From Parafilimonas terrae (GTDB lineage Bacteria > Bacteroidota > Bacteroidia > Chitinophagales > Chitinophagaceae): a stretch of DNA of 64,000 nt. The notes beneath the pieces are model-generated. The model saw only the letters and a program-made list of their open reading frames with translations, made no database searches and was not told the origin of the DNA. The stretch is taken from assembly GCF_900115755.1 (NCBI RefSeq), contig NZ_FOXQ01000004.1, forward strand, positions 282,324 to 346,323, read 5' to 3'. Shown here in pieces: positions 7,916 to 16,782 of the stretch (position 1 is the first letter of the stretch; every line of letters starts with the position of its first letter). Position numbers and translations under genes: made by a program.

Positions 7916-10900
7916 ATGCAAAAGCCACTTAAAATATTACAGGCGTCTGCAGGTTCCGGAAAAACCTTCAGCCTTGCCGCCCATTATCTTACCTTATTAT
8001 TCAGCGGTGAAAATAAATACCGCGAACTGCTGGCGGTAACTTTTACAAACAAAGCCACCGGGGAAATGAAGACCCGCATACTGGAAGTGCTGGAAGGCCT
8101 CGCCAAAGGCGATGAAAGCGTGAACAGTTATCGCAGCATTATTTTAAAAACACATCCGCACCTGGCAGGCGAAACATTGAAAGAAAAAGCGGATAAAATA
8201 TACAGGAAGATATTGCATGACTACAGCCGGTTTGCCGTAAGCACGATTGATGGTTTTGTGCAGAAAGTGATACGAGGTTTTGCATTTGAGCTTGGCTTGA
8301 GTTCTGATTATGCGCTGGAGATGAATTATGATAAAGTGAAAGATGAACTGGTGCAAAAAATGGATGCTTCGCTTGACAATAATAAGCAGTTGCTCGAATG
8401 GATAATTACGCTTGCGCTGGAACGCATCAGCGATAATAAAAACTGGGATTATAAATTTGAATTAGGCAGCCTTATTAACGAAATATTCAAAGAAAGCTTT
8501 GAAGTATTTGAGCAGGCCCTTGCCACTATCGGCACAGAAAATATTGATGCGCTTTTTAAACGTTATAATCAAATAACAAAACAGGAAATTGATGCGTATG
8601 AAAAACAACTTTCCGAATATGGAAAGCAGGCGGTGACTGTGTTTGAGCGGTATAATTTAGATAAAGCGCATTTTGTGCAAGGCAGCAGAAACTGGTTATT
8701 CAAGCTACAAGCATTCATCAATAACGACCAGGATAAATTTGCTAAAATATTTGCATTGATTGATAACCCGGATGCATGGTTTAAACCAGACAAGGGCGAC
8801 GGCAGCATGTACCAGCAGCTAAATGCATTACTAAAAACCATACAATCATTTTACGAAGAAAAAGTTGGCTCGTATGAACTGGCCATAGCTTTTAAAAAGA
8901 ATTTATATTATTTAAGGTTGATGCAGGAAGTGGTAACACTGTTATCAGCTTATCGCAATGAACACGACAACCTGCTGATAAGCGATGCGCAAAAACTCAT
9001 TACCGGCATTACCGGCGATGCAGGCGGCAACCCTTCTTTTATATGGGAAAAAGTGGGCGCCCGCTACCGAAATTTTTTGTTTGATGAATTCCAGGATACT
9101 TCCGTTAATCAATGGAAAAGTTTCAGGATGTTACTCGCCAATGCATTGGCGTCAGCCGAAGGAAAATATATAGACAATTTAATTGTGGGCGATACCAAGC
9201 AAAGCATTTACCGCTGGCGTAATGGCGACTGGAATATATTGCACCAGCAGGCAAAAAAAGATATAGGTGAATTATATATTTTAGAAGAAAGCCTATCAGA
9301 AAATTACCGCAGCACTGCCAACATCATCGATTTTAATAACCATCTGTACCAACTGTTACCGGCATTATTGCAATCATATTTAAACAATACCGTGCAGGAA
9401 CAACCGGCGGCTATTAATGAATGGTGGAACAGCAATGGTTTTAATGAAGTAATTACATCAGTATATGCAGGCGCAGCGCAATCCAAAGCGCTATCTACAA
9501 AACCCGGCGGTGCTATAAAAGTTAAACGCTTCAGCAAAGCTGAAGATGAAACAGCGCGTTATACCGAAACAGTTTTCCGGGAGCAGGCATTGAATGATGT
9601 GCTTGAAGAAATCAAGGTACTGATACACGAAAAAAATTATGCACGTAAAGACATAGCCATTTTAGTGCGTTCTAATTTTGAAGCAACAGCCTGTGTTGAA
9701 AAGCTTATGGAACATAACATCCCTGTTATAAGCGGCGATGCATTGCTCATTAGTAATAACCTTGCAGTTGATCTTATTATCAATACACTAAAAGTTATAA
9801 CCGGCATTGATGAACAAACAGCTTTGTATAAAGCTAACTGCATTGCTTTATATCATGCGGTGCATCAAAACCAGGCAGGGCCCCACCTCTATTGCGACTT
9901 GAATGAAAAATCTTTATCACAATTAGATAATGTATTGCCCGCTTCCTTATGCAACAACTGGCAGCAATGGCTGCAATTGCCGCTGGCTGAATTAGCAGAG
10001 AATTTAATTACAAGTTACCAGCTTAATCATCTTCAGCAACACATTCCTTATTTGCTGGCCTTTCGCGATTTAATTGGCAACGCCACAAAGCCGGGCGAGA
10101 AAGGCATTGGCGCTTTTTTAGAATGGTGGGAAGAAGAGGGTTGCAAAAAATCATTGCCTTCTCCTGATGGTGCAGATGCAGTGCAGGTAATTACCATCCA
10201 TAAATCAAAAGGGCTTGCATTCAGGGCGGTGTTTGTGCCATTTTGTATATGGGACAATGAAACAAAAGCCAACTCCGTATTCTGGGTTCCGGCACAGGAT
10301 ACCATGTATCATGAATTAGGTAATATGCCTTTGCGCTTCAGCAAAGCGCTTGCACGCACTTCGGTTGCCAAAGCCTATTTCAAAGAAGTGTTGTACAGCA
10401 ATATGGACAGCCTGAATATGCTGTATGTAGCCACTACCCGTGCTAAAGATTTTTTATACCTCGCCACCATGTTTAAAAAAGAAGCGGATAAATTATCTAA
10501 CATTGGCGATGCAATTAATACGGCAATGCAGCAGTTTAACCCGGAGTTTGCAAAAGATAATTTGTATGAAAAAGCAGAAGACATATTAACCGCGGCCGCA
10601 CCACAGCAACGTTCATGTATTACATTGGAAGATTATCCCACTTCGCAAAGGCTTTCAGAACTGTATGTGGAAATAGAAGATAAACATATTGTTCATTTGC
10701 TGAACAGGGAAAAATCGGGTCGCAGAGGTTCACTCGCACATGATGTTTTAGCCAATGCGTCTAACGAAGATGAAACCAATGCTTATTTAGAAAAACTATT
10801 ATCGGAAGGCGTGATTCAGGAAGAAGAATTGCAACCTTTAAAACAGGCTGTAATGGATGTGTTGCAGCATCCTGAACTGAGTAAGTTGTTGCATCAATCA

Positions 10901-11140
10901 GGCCACAGCATTATTGAGAGGAACATTATTGATATTAACGGCCGCATACAACGTCCCGACAGAATATTAATAAAAGACGACAGTGTGCTACTGCTGGATT
11001 ATAAGTTCACATTAGAGCAAAGTGATAAACATGTTGAACAGATTTTAAAGTATAAAGATTTATTAAAGCAAATGGGTTATGTTAATGTGCAGCCTTATTT
11101 GTTTTATGCAGTGAGGAAGGAGCTGAAAAAAGTGGGGTGA
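7916..11140 (+). CDS. UvrD-type helicase-nuclease, AddA/RecB-like
   Basis: A 1074-residue superfamily 1 helicase fused to a nuclease. Walker A is ASAGSGKT (residues 10-17). The Walker B motif is DEFQDTS (from residue 390), helicase motif III is GDTKQSIYRWR, and motif VI is YVATTRAKDF. A C-terminal PD-(D/E)XK nuclease ends in LLDYKF, with Asp at about 1028. With the AddB-like protein encoded at 11946 it should form a double-strand-break resection complex like AddAB/RecBCD, which also degrades linear foreign DNA. The two genes are separated by a toxin-antitoxin pair on the opposite strand. The ATG at 7916 places Walker A at the very N-terminus, as expected. Confidence 0.92.
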   Translation: MQKPLKILQASAGSGKTFSLAAHYLTLLFSGENKYRELLAVTFTNKATGEMKTRILEVLEGLAKGDESVNSYRSIILKTHPHLAGETLKEKADKIYRKILHDYSRFAVSTIDGFVQKVIRGFAFELGLSSDYALEMNYDKVKDELVQKMDASLDNNKQLLEWIITLALERISDNKNWDYKFELGSLINEIFKESFEVFEQALATIGTENIDALFKRYNQITKQEIDAYEKQLSEYGKQAVTVFERYNLDKAHFVQGSRNWLFKLQAFINNDQDKFAKIFALIDNPDAWFKPDKGDGSMYQQLNALLKTIQSFYEEKVGSYELAIAFKKNLYYLRLMQEVVTLLSAYRNEHDNLLISDAQKLITGITGDAGGNPSFIWEKVGARYRNFLFDEFQDTSVNQWKSFRMLLANALASAEGKYIDNLIVGDTKQSIYRWRNGDWNILHQQAKKDIGELYILEESLSENYRSTANIIDFNNHLYQLLPALLQSYLNNTVQEQPAAINEWWNSNGFNEVITSVYAGAAQSKALSTKPGGAIKVKRFSKAEDETARYTETVFREQALNDVLEEIKVLIHEKNYARKDIAILVRSNFEATACVEKLMEHNIPVISGDALLISNNLAVDLIINTLKVITGIDEQTALYKANCIALYHAVHQNQAGPHLYCDLNEKSLSQLDNVLPASLCNNWQQWLQLPLAELAENLITSYQLNHLQQHIPYLLAFRDLIGNATKPGEKGIGAFLEWWEEEGCKKSLPSPDGADAVQVITIHKSKGLAFRAVFVPFCIWDNETKANSVFWVPAQDTMYHELGNMPLRFSKALARTSVAKAYFKEVLYSNMDSLNMLYVATTRAKDFLYLATMFKKEADKLSNIGDAINTAMQQFNPEFAKDNLYEKAEDILTAAAPQQRSCITLEDYPTSQRLSELYVEIEDKHIVHLLNREKSGRRGSLAHDVLANASNEDETNAYLEKLLSEGVIQEEELQPLKQAVMDVLQHPELSKLLHQSGHSIIERNIIDINGRIQRPDRILIKDDSVLLLDYKFTLEQSDKHVEQILKYKDLLKQMGYVNVQPYLFYAVRKELKKVG

Positions 11141-11150
11141 TTAGGAACCG

Positions 11151-11450
11151 TTACAAATAGATACTTTTCCTTGGGTGGCGCCTTGTATCGTACATGTTCA
11201 GCACTTCGATGGTATCGTCTTTAATCCGGTAATACAACCTGTTATGCTTCGTTATCAAAATGCTCCGTACAGGCTTAATTACAGAAGAAGGCGCACCGAT
11301 ATAAGGTTGTTTAGATAAAGTTTGAAGTCTTTTTTGTAGACGGATAATAAATTCATCAGCAACTTCTTCACCCCATGCTGATTTTAGATAGTCAAGCAGT
11401 TTAAAGAGCCTTTTCTGAAATCGTTTTTTGTAAATTATTTTGTACGCCAT
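11151..11450 (-). CDS. RelE/ParE family toxin (pair 1)
   Basis: A 99-residue basic protein of the RelE/ParE fold: an N-terminal strand, two helices (RFQKRLFKLLDYLKSAW), then the typical core around SILITKHNRLYYRIKDD and the end strand IEVLNMYDTRRHPRK. RelE-like toxins cut mRNA on the ribosome and ParE-like toxins poison gyrase; the sequence alone does not say which. It overlaps the upstream antitoxin gene by 16 bases, the normal order for such operons. It lies between the AddA-like and AddB-like genes but on the opposite strand, so it appears to be inserted in that locus. Confidence 0.85.
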   Translation of the reverse strand: MAYKIIYKKRFQKRLFKLLDYLKSAWGEEVADEFIIRLQKRLQTLSKQPYIGAPSSVIKPVRSILITKHNRLYYRIKDDTIEVLNMYDTRRHPRKSIYL

Positions 11451-11677
11451 TGCCTGATTGCTTCATCCAGTTCCTGTTGGGAAATAGCATCAAATCCAAA
11501 AGGCTCGTTAACAAGGTTGATTAACTCCTCTTTGTCTTCTTCTGATAATTCATCAGTTACATCTTTGCCTTCGTTTTGTGTAAAAAATTCATAATCTGTT
11601 TTAAGTAACAGCAATAAATTTTGGTCTTCAGTAGAAGATATTTTATTAATAAGGTCTTGTTTTATATCGTTGGTCAT
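11435..11677 (-). CDS. Antitoxin of pair 1, acidic, uncharacterised
   Basis: An 80-residue acidic protein encoded just upstream of the RelE/ParE-like toxin and overlapping it by 16 bases. The centre is strongly acidic (DVTDELSEEDKEELINL) and the end, QELDEAIRQWRTK, looks like a toxin-binding helix. I recognise no DNA-binding fold. Position, size and charge support an antitoxin role; the family is not one I can name. ATG at 11677. Confidence 0.75.
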   Translation of the reverse strand: MTNDIKQDLINKISSTEDQNLLLLLKTDYEFFTQNEGKDVTDELSEEDKEELINLVNEPFGFDAISQQELDEAIRQWRTK

Positions 11678-11945
11678 AATTCTAATTTAAATTCTTATGA
11701 AAAGGGTAATTGTGGAAAATCAACCTTATCAAATTTATACCATTTTATTATTTAAATTAACAAGCTGCAGTCATGATTAACAAACTGTAATTTAGCCCGG
11801 CAGTAAGATTATTGCTGCACAATGATATGCAGTACAAGGGAGTGCCACAACCGTGACGCCACCTGTTCAATAGCTGGCAACCCAAATAAAAACAATCAAT
11901 TTAAACTGCAGGTTTAAACAAAACTTATATTGATATTTTTATAGT
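11678..11945. other. Intergenic region before the addB-like gene, nothing recognised
   Basis: This 268-bp spacer separates the divergent antitoxin and addB-like genes. A GC-richer block at about 11795-11883 could be structured, but it matches no RNA family I recognise and has no tRNA cloverleaf. Confidence 0.4.
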
Positions 11946-14819
11946 ATGAAGCCGTTTTTAAAAGAAGTAGCAGAAGATTTAATTAAAAAGTTTGGATTGA
12001 ATATTCAGCATTGTGCCATTGTGTTTAATAATAAACGGCCGGCTGTGTACTTGCAAAAGTACCTGGCGGATATTATTCAAAAACCTCTCTTCAGTCCTTC
12101 TGTATTTACCATACAGGAATTTTTTGATGAAGCTGTGCAGGAAAAACCCGCCGATTTTTATATGCAGTTTTTTACGCTGCTGGATATTTATAACCAACTG
12201 CTGGCGGAAGAAGGTTTGCCCACCATAAAAAGCAGCCAGTTCTTTGGCCTTGCCAGGATTATACTCGCCGATTTTAACCAGGTGGATAGTGATCTCGTTG
12301 ATGCAGACAAGCTTTATAAAGAACTGGAAGATATTGCTGCCATCAATCTTGAATTTGATTACCTAACGCCGGAACAATATGCATTCTTATCACAGTTTTG
12401 GCAATCATATTCTGAAGGAAAACATAAACGGCAGCAGGAATTGTTTATACAAATGTGGCGCAGGATGCCACAGCTTTATCATCGCTTTCATGCAGCGCTG
12501 GCAGCAAAAAAACATATTACGCATGGCGGCGCTTACCGCAGGCTGGCAGGCATGGACATAGCGGAAATGGGCTATTTAAAAAAGTTTGAAAAAGGCAAGG
12601 TCATATTTGTTGGCTTTAATGTATTAAGCCGTGCCGAAGCACAACTTTTTACCAAACTGCAACAAGCAGGTAAGGCTTTATTTTATTTTGATGCAGATGA
12701 ATATTATTTGAACGATACATTGCAGGAAGCAGGTTTGTTTTTGCGCAGGAACATACATGAACTGCATTTAAAAAACGAGTTTGCAGCGCCGGTTAATTTA
12801 ATGAAAACAGCAACGCATAATGTTGATGTATATAAAGTACAAGGCCAGGCGGCGCAGGCTAAAATACTTAATCATATTCTTGGCAATGACTACAAACAAC
12901 AAACGGAAGTAGATGCCGTGGCCGTTGTATTAGCCGATGAAACTTTATTGTTGCCTGCGTTGCAAACCATTCCATCGCAGGCAGACGAAAAACCAATAAA
13001 CCTGAATGTAACCATGGGATTTCCACTGGGCATTTCTTCGGTGTTTGGGCTGGCAGATTTATGGTTAAGCTGCCAGTTAGAAATGTTCAACAACACCAAT
13101 ATATTAAAGTCTTCATCAACGCATATTACCTACCAGCAGCTTGAGTCTTTCCTCACACACCCGCTTACGGGATTGAGTGAGAAAATGAAGAATAAAATAA
13201 GAAAGGCATTGATTGATGAGAACATTGTACATGTAGAACAAAACCGTTTGATACGGCAGGGCGGTATGCTGCAAAAATTCTTTACACATATACATCAACC
13301 CAAACAGTTAATAGCAGCCTTGCTGGATGTATTGAATTTTGTGCTGAATAATCTTTCGCAACAAAAGCAGTTAAAGAATATAGATGCAGAGTTGTTTGTA
13401 AAAACCATTCATGAGCTCAACCGGCTTAACGATAACATTAAAGATTACCTGGAAAATGAAGAGCTGCCTTTTGTAATAACGCTTATACAAAAAGCATTGC
13501 AAAACATTAATGTGCCGTTAAGCGGCGACCCCTTGCAGGGAATCCAGCTAATGGGTTTACTCGAAACGCGGAACCTTAATTTTAATAAAGTTGTATTCCT
13601 TGGTTTTAATGAAGGCATCATTCCAAAAACGTCTATTGGCAATAGTTTTATACCCGACAGTTTGCGCAGGGTTTATGGCCTGCCGGTGTTGGAAAACCTT
13701 GATGCCATTTCTTCCTACATGGTGTATCGTTTGTTGCAACGGGCCGAAGATATTTCCATCGTCTATAACAACCTTACTGATGAAACTACCAGCGGCGAAC
13801 CCAGCCGTATTTTAAAACAACTGGAATATGAAAGTGGTTTCAACTTTAATTATTATGAACTGGATTTACCGGTGCAGACAGCGGAAAAACAAACAATAGA
13901 AATTGATAAAAAGAACCCGATGGTAAGGCAACGTTTGCAGCGCTATCTTAGCCAGGAAAAAACCTTGTCGCCTTCTGCCCTCACCACGTATATCGCTAAC
14001 CCCATTGATTTCTTTTTTAGTTATGTGGCCAACATAAAAGAGCCGAAAGAAGTAACGCCTGTAGTGGAAGCCAATGAAATTGGTTCTATACTGCATGCGG
14101 CAATGGAAAATTTTTATCGCCCTATGTTAAAACAGGAAGTAACGAAAGAATGGATACAGGAACGCCTTCAACAAAAAGATGCACTTATAAAAAAAGCGTT
14201 TGCCAAAGTGCGCAATATGCCGGATGCAGATACGTATGAATTCTCCGGCATGCAGCAGGTGGTGCTGGCAATAGTGGATGCTTACATCAATATTATTACC
14301 GAACGCGATATGGAAGATGCGCCGTTTACCATTATGGCGCTGGAAGAAAAGATAAATGCAGCAATTCCTTTTCAGCTAAAAGGCAAAAAGGAAAGCATTA
14401 AAATATTTGGTATTGTTGACCGTATTGATGTTAAGAATGGCGTAACAAGAATTGTGGATTATAAAACCGGCAAAGATGAACTCAGTTTCAATGCCATTGA
14501 TAAACTTTTTGATACGAATGATAAATACATTAACAAGGCGCTAATACAAACTATGATTTATGCTGATGCGTATGAGAAAAAATCACGCAGCCGGCATGTA
14601 CAACCGGTATTGTATGTGGTGCGGACCATGAAAGAAAAAGGCATTGTTTTTTCATCGAACCGCAAACAACTGGAAGGGCCTTTTCTCGCCGAACTGAAAC
14701 CTGCATTTCTTGCAGGGCTTGAAAACAAACTGGCGGAATTGTTTGATGAAGATATTCCTTTCAAAGCCAGCGAAGTGGCGGATAACTATATGTATTCTAT
14801 TTATACAACGCTGTTTTAG
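11946..14819 (+). CDS. PD-(D/E)XK nuclease family protein, AddB-like
   Basis: A 957-residue protein with the layout of AddB: a long helicase-like region without an intact Walker A motif, then a C-terminal PD-(D/E)XK nuclease with Asp at about 825 (GIVDRID) and the DYKTG core at about 838. It most likely partners the AddA-like helicase encoded at 7916 in recombinational repair and degradation of linear DNA. The cysteines that bind an iron-sulfur cluster in Bacillus AddB are not evident. Two more toxin-antitoxin pairs follow immediately. ATG at 11946 gives the expected length. Confidence 0.85.
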   Translation: MKPFLKEVAEDLIKKFGLNIQHCAIVFNNKRPAVYLQKYLADIIQKPLFSPSVFTIQEFFDEAVQEKPADFYMQFFTLLDIYNQLLAEEGLPTIKSSQFFGLARIILADFNQVDSDLVDADKLYKELEDIAAINLEFDYLTPEQYAFLSQFWQSYSEGKHKRQQELFIQMWRRMPQLYHRFHAALAAKKHITHGGAYRRLAGMDIAEMGYLKKFEKGKVIFVGFNVLSRAEAQLFTKLQQAGKALFYFDADEYYLNDTLQEAGLFLRRNIHELHLKNEFAAPVNLMKTATHNVDVYKVQGQAAQAKILNHILGNDYKQQTEVDAVAVVLADETLLLPALQTIPSQADEKPINLNVTMGFPLGISSVFGLADLWLSCQLEMFNNTNILKSSSTHITYQQLESFLTHPLTGLSEKMKNKIRKALIDENIVHVEQNRLIRQGGMLQKFFTHIHQPKQLIAALLDVLNFVLNNLSQQKQLKNIDAELFVKTIHELNRLNDNIKDYLENEELPFVITLIQKALQNINVPLSGDPLQGIQLMGLLETRNLNFNKVVFLGFNEGIIPKTSIGNSFIPDSLRRVYGLPVLENLDAISSYMVYRLLQRAEDISIVYNNLTDETTSGEPSRILKQLEYESGFNFNYYELDLPVQTAEKQTIEIDKKNPMVRQRLQRYLSQEKTLSPSALTTYIANPIDFFFSYVANIKEPKEVTPVVEANEIGSILHAAMENFYRPMLKQEVTKEWIQERLQQKDALIKKAFAKVRNMPDADTYEFSGMQQVVLAIVDAYINIITERDMEDAPFTIMALEEKINAAIPFQLKGKKESIKIFGIVDRIDVKNGVTRIVDYKTGKDELSFNAIDKLFDTNDKYINKALIQTMIYADAYEKKSRSRHVQPVLYVVRTMKEKGIVFSSNRKQLEGPFLAELKPAFLAGLENKLAELFDEDIPFKASEVADNYMYSIYTTLF

Positions 14820-14943
14820 GACATGCTTGCTTTCGTCACTCTATACAGCAAGATCAGTAACGGATGATACTTACTCAGGTTTATGTTTATTTTATTTGTG
14901 CTTGCGGAGCTCCTTCGCTTGTTTCAGCAGTTTTTTATTCGCC

Positions 14944-15000
14944 TTGATTGAGCTTTTGCAGTGCAGATTTTTTAAGCAGTTGAACACGATATTGCAAGAA
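14944..15000. repeat. 57-bp direct repeat, copy A
   Basis: Copy A shares blocks such as GATTGAG, GTGCAGATTTTT, AGCAGTTGA and GATATTGCA with copy B at 16527-16583, in the same orientation. The two copies bracket toxin-antitoxin pairs 2 and 3. Confidence 0.55.
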
Positions 15001-15017
15001 GAAATAAAGTTCTTGCG

Positions 15018-15043
15018 CGTCATTTCGACGACAGGAGAATGCG
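15018..15043. repeat. Partial copy of the CGTCATTTCGACGA repeat family
   Basis: The sequence CGTCATTTCGACGAcAGGAG matches the left end of the element at 61153-61280 with one mismatch in its first 20 bases. Only the left arm is recognisable here. Confidence 0.6.
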
Positions 15044-15130
15044 TAGCTTCATTGATGCAATTAAAATAGTTATGAGCGAAGCGTGTAAACAATAAAGATT
15101 CAATTTTGTATCTTTGATAAAAAGATTAAA

Positions 15131-15349
15131 ATGTCTTATAATAAAAAGGAATTAATGTCTTTGCCTGCAGATGAAAAACTTGAGCTTGCAGAAGAATTAT
15201 GGAGCAGTGTGGAAGAAAGCCTAATGCCTATAACAAATGAGGAGCTTGCTTTTGCAGAAGAACGCCTGAAATTGCACGAAGCCAATCCCACTGAGGGTAT
15301 GAGCCTTGAGCAACTTAAAAAATATTTTGCCGGCAAGTATGGTTTTTAA
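15131..15349 (+). CDS. Addiction module antitoxin, TIGR02574/PF09720-like (pair 2)
   Basis: A 72-residue protein with the family pattern MSLPADEKLELAEELWSSVE, a helix typical of the putative addiction module component family. It is followed by a run of acidic residues. Its stop codon overlaps the start of the RelE/ParE-like toxin by 11 bases, so the two are translationally coupled. A TATCTTTG element at 15109-15116 resembles the Bacteroidota -7 box, but the start codon is only 14 bases farther on. Confident call from sequence and context. Confidence 0.88.
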   Translation: MSYNKKELMSLPADEKLELAEELWSSVEESLMPITNEELAFAEERLKLHEANPTEGMSLEQLKKYFAGKYGF

Positions 15350-15647
15350 ACTTATAATAAAACCAATTGCTTTTACTGATGCAGATGAAGCAGTTACTTA
15401 TTATGAAAAAAAATTGAAAGGTTTAGGCAATCGTTTTTATAACAGCTTACTTGTATCCCTGGAAGAAATTCAAGCAAATCCTTTTTACTATTCATTTATT
15501 AAACAACCTGTAAGACGACATATTATTTCAAAATTTCCTTACAAAATTTATTACCTGGTTTCAGAAGAAATGATCTATATAATTGGTATTTCACATGCAA
15601 AAAGAAGTAATGCATTTGTGAAAAGAAGATTGAAATTATTGGAATAG
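15339..15647 (+). CDS. RelE/ParE family toxin (pair 2)
   Basis: A toxin of 102 residues when started at the ATG at 15339, which overlaps the antitoxin stop by 11 bases. An upstream in-frame start at 15306 is possible but would overlap by 44 bases and adds residues not typical of the family. It shows the ParE/RelE features: KPIAFTDADEAVTYYEKK helix, GLGNRFY, then FPYKIYYLV and the end strand IIGISHAKR. It resembles the toxin of pair 4 (22291), which shares KLII-P-A, DEA, YEK and GLG blocks, so those two pairs are paralogous. Activity on mRNA or gyrase cannot be told apart by eye. Confidence 0.88.
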   Translation: MVFKLIIKPIAFTDADEAVTYYEKKLKGLGNRFYNSLLVSLEEIQANPFYYSFIKQPVRRHIISKFPYKIYYLVSEEMIYIIGISHAKRSNAFVKRRLKLLE

Positions 15648-15687
15648 GGCCAAAAGATTTGGTTTGTTTCAACACGAGCCAAGGCAA

Positions 15688-15806
15688 GGCTGCGGTTCCG
15701 GCTATCCGTTACAAATGCGATAGCATTCATCGAGATAATTGAAAAATATAGTGAAAGAGATAAGTCCTCACTACACTGCGTGCTTTCCACTTCGATTACG
15801 GCAGCC
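15688..15806. repeat. Degenerate inverted-repeat element between pairs 2 and 3
   Basis: Short terminal inverted repeats GGCTGC and GCAGCC enclose a segment whose middle (ATTCATCGAGATAA, then GTGAAAGAGATAAG) resembles the middle of the element at 61153-61280. It appears to be an older member of that repeat family. No coding potential is evident. Confidence 0.45.
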
Positions 15807-15823
15807 TTTGAGCGTATACAACC

Positions 15824-16138
15824 CTATTCATCTGATAAATCCCTGAAAGTGTCATTGTTCTCAAGCAAACGAGCTGAATGGTGCACAGTGATTATATAGA
15901 TCTTATCATTTTCAATTCTGTAAATGATTCTGTATTTCTTAAAAAGTATTTGCTTGTAATTTGATTGAGGTAATTCACGAATCGTCCCACCAATTTCAGG
16001 AAAACGTTCAAGCTTAAGGGTCGCGTCAATTAATTTTCTTACAAATTGCTTTGCATAAAATTCAGAGTCTTTGCTGATGTACGAAGCAATGTTGTCAATA
16101 TCATTTAAAGCGTTTTCCGTCCAGGTTATTGAAGCCAT
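15824..16138 (-). CDS. RelE/ParE family toxin (pair 3)
   Basis: A 104-residue ParE-like toxin. The start MASITWTENALNDIDNIASY and the later LERFPEIGGTIREL and KYRIIYRIENDKIYIITVHH blocks match the ParE subgroup well. It overlaps its upstream antitoxin gene by 13 bases. It faces pair 2 across a repeat-derived spacer, so pairs 2 and 3 are convergent. In the ParE family the target is DNA gyrase; that is family knowledge and not shown here. Confidence 0.9.
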   Translation of the reverse strand: MASITWTENALNDIDNIASYISKDSEFYAKQFVRKLIDATLKLERFPEIGGTIRELPQSNYKQILFKKYRIIYRIENDKIYIITVHHSARLLENNDTFRDLSDE

Positions 16139-16317
16139 TTTGATAGCTTTTCTTTAGCTTCCTCTGTTGTATATGTTTTGCCTTCATCAATATTCTTTTC
16201 CCCAGCTTCAATTTTGTTCAACAACATAATACGTTCAAGCAACACATCAATATCCACAAACTCTTCTTCAGGCATCGCATTGATTGATTCTATTACCTTT
16301 TTTTTTGAAACTGCCAT
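16126..16317 (-). CDS. Antitoxin of pair 3
   Basis: A 63-residue protein immediately upstream of the ParE-like toxin, overlapping it by 13 bases. It begins with a short basic segment (MAVSKKKVIESINAM), has an acidic centre and ends in KTYTTEEAKEKLSKWLQ, the pattern of small ParD-like or Phd-like antitoxins whose C-terminal helix lies on the toxin. ATG at 16317. The role is inferred from context and size. Confidence 0.8.
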   Translation of the reverse strand: MAVSKKKVIESINAMPEEEFVDIDVLLERIMLLNKIEAGEKNIDEGKTYTTEEAKEKLSKWLQ

Positions 16318-16526
16318 AGCTTATTTCTTTTTTCAAACTTACTAATTTGTTTTATTTAAAAATTATGCATTGTGACTTAATATAATGTAAATTATAACCA
16401 GTTCGCCATCCTTTCTGCGAAAGCAAGGATTTCATAATTGCGTTGCTTATAATAATTGTTCTGCTCTTTTTCTTGACAAAAAGAACCAAAAAGTTAAAAG
16501 AGATATTCAACGCTTTTTTTCATTCT

Positions 16527-16583
16527 ATGATTGAGATTTTTTTGTGCAGATTTTTGAGCAGTTGAGCGTTGATATTGCATGAA
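16527..16583. repeat. 57-bp direct repeat, copy B
   Basis: Same orientation as copy A at 14944-15000, with clear shared blocks and scattered mismatches. Together they frame a segment of about 1.6 kb carrying toxin-antitoxin pairs 2 and 3. Confidence 0.55.
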
Positions 16584-16682
16584 TTTTCTTACTTTCCTTT
16601 TAGGTACGGGGTTTTGAGCTGTAAGCATTGTACCGAAATAAAAAAATTTTATTTGGAATAATATCCATTCTTTTTAGTTTTT

Positions 16683-16751
16683 GGGTACATAGGAAAAGCT
16701 ATATGTACCCGTTTTTGCACTTTTGGGTACATATCAAAGCGCTTATGTACC
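16683..16751. repeat. Two tandem GGGTACATA hairpins
   Basis: Hairpin 1 is GGGTACATA (16683-16691) with TATGTACCC (16702-16710). Hairpin 2 is GGTACATA (16726-16733) with TATGTACC (16744-16751). Both have 10-base loops of different sequence and start 42 bp apart, about four DNA turns. Conserved arms and free loops suggest either paired protein-binding sites or repeated RNA hairpins. Confidence 0.6.
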
Positions 16752-16782
16752 TGATCTTAATTTTTTTGCGCCAGTTGCTTGT

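Larger units (their letters stand above)
14820..15130. other. Repeat-bearing spacer after the addB-like gene
   Basis: This 311-bp spacer has no gene I accept. It holds one copy of a 57-bp direct repeat (14944-15000; second copy at 16527-16583) and, from 15018, a short copy of the CGTCATTTCGACGA repeat family that recurs at 61153. Confidence 0.5.

Noticed and set aside
11795..11883. Riboswitch or structured RNA before the addB-like gene
   Set aside because: The block is GC-richer and has GTGACGCCAC-like pieces, but I could not fold it into any riboswitch or tRNA pattern.
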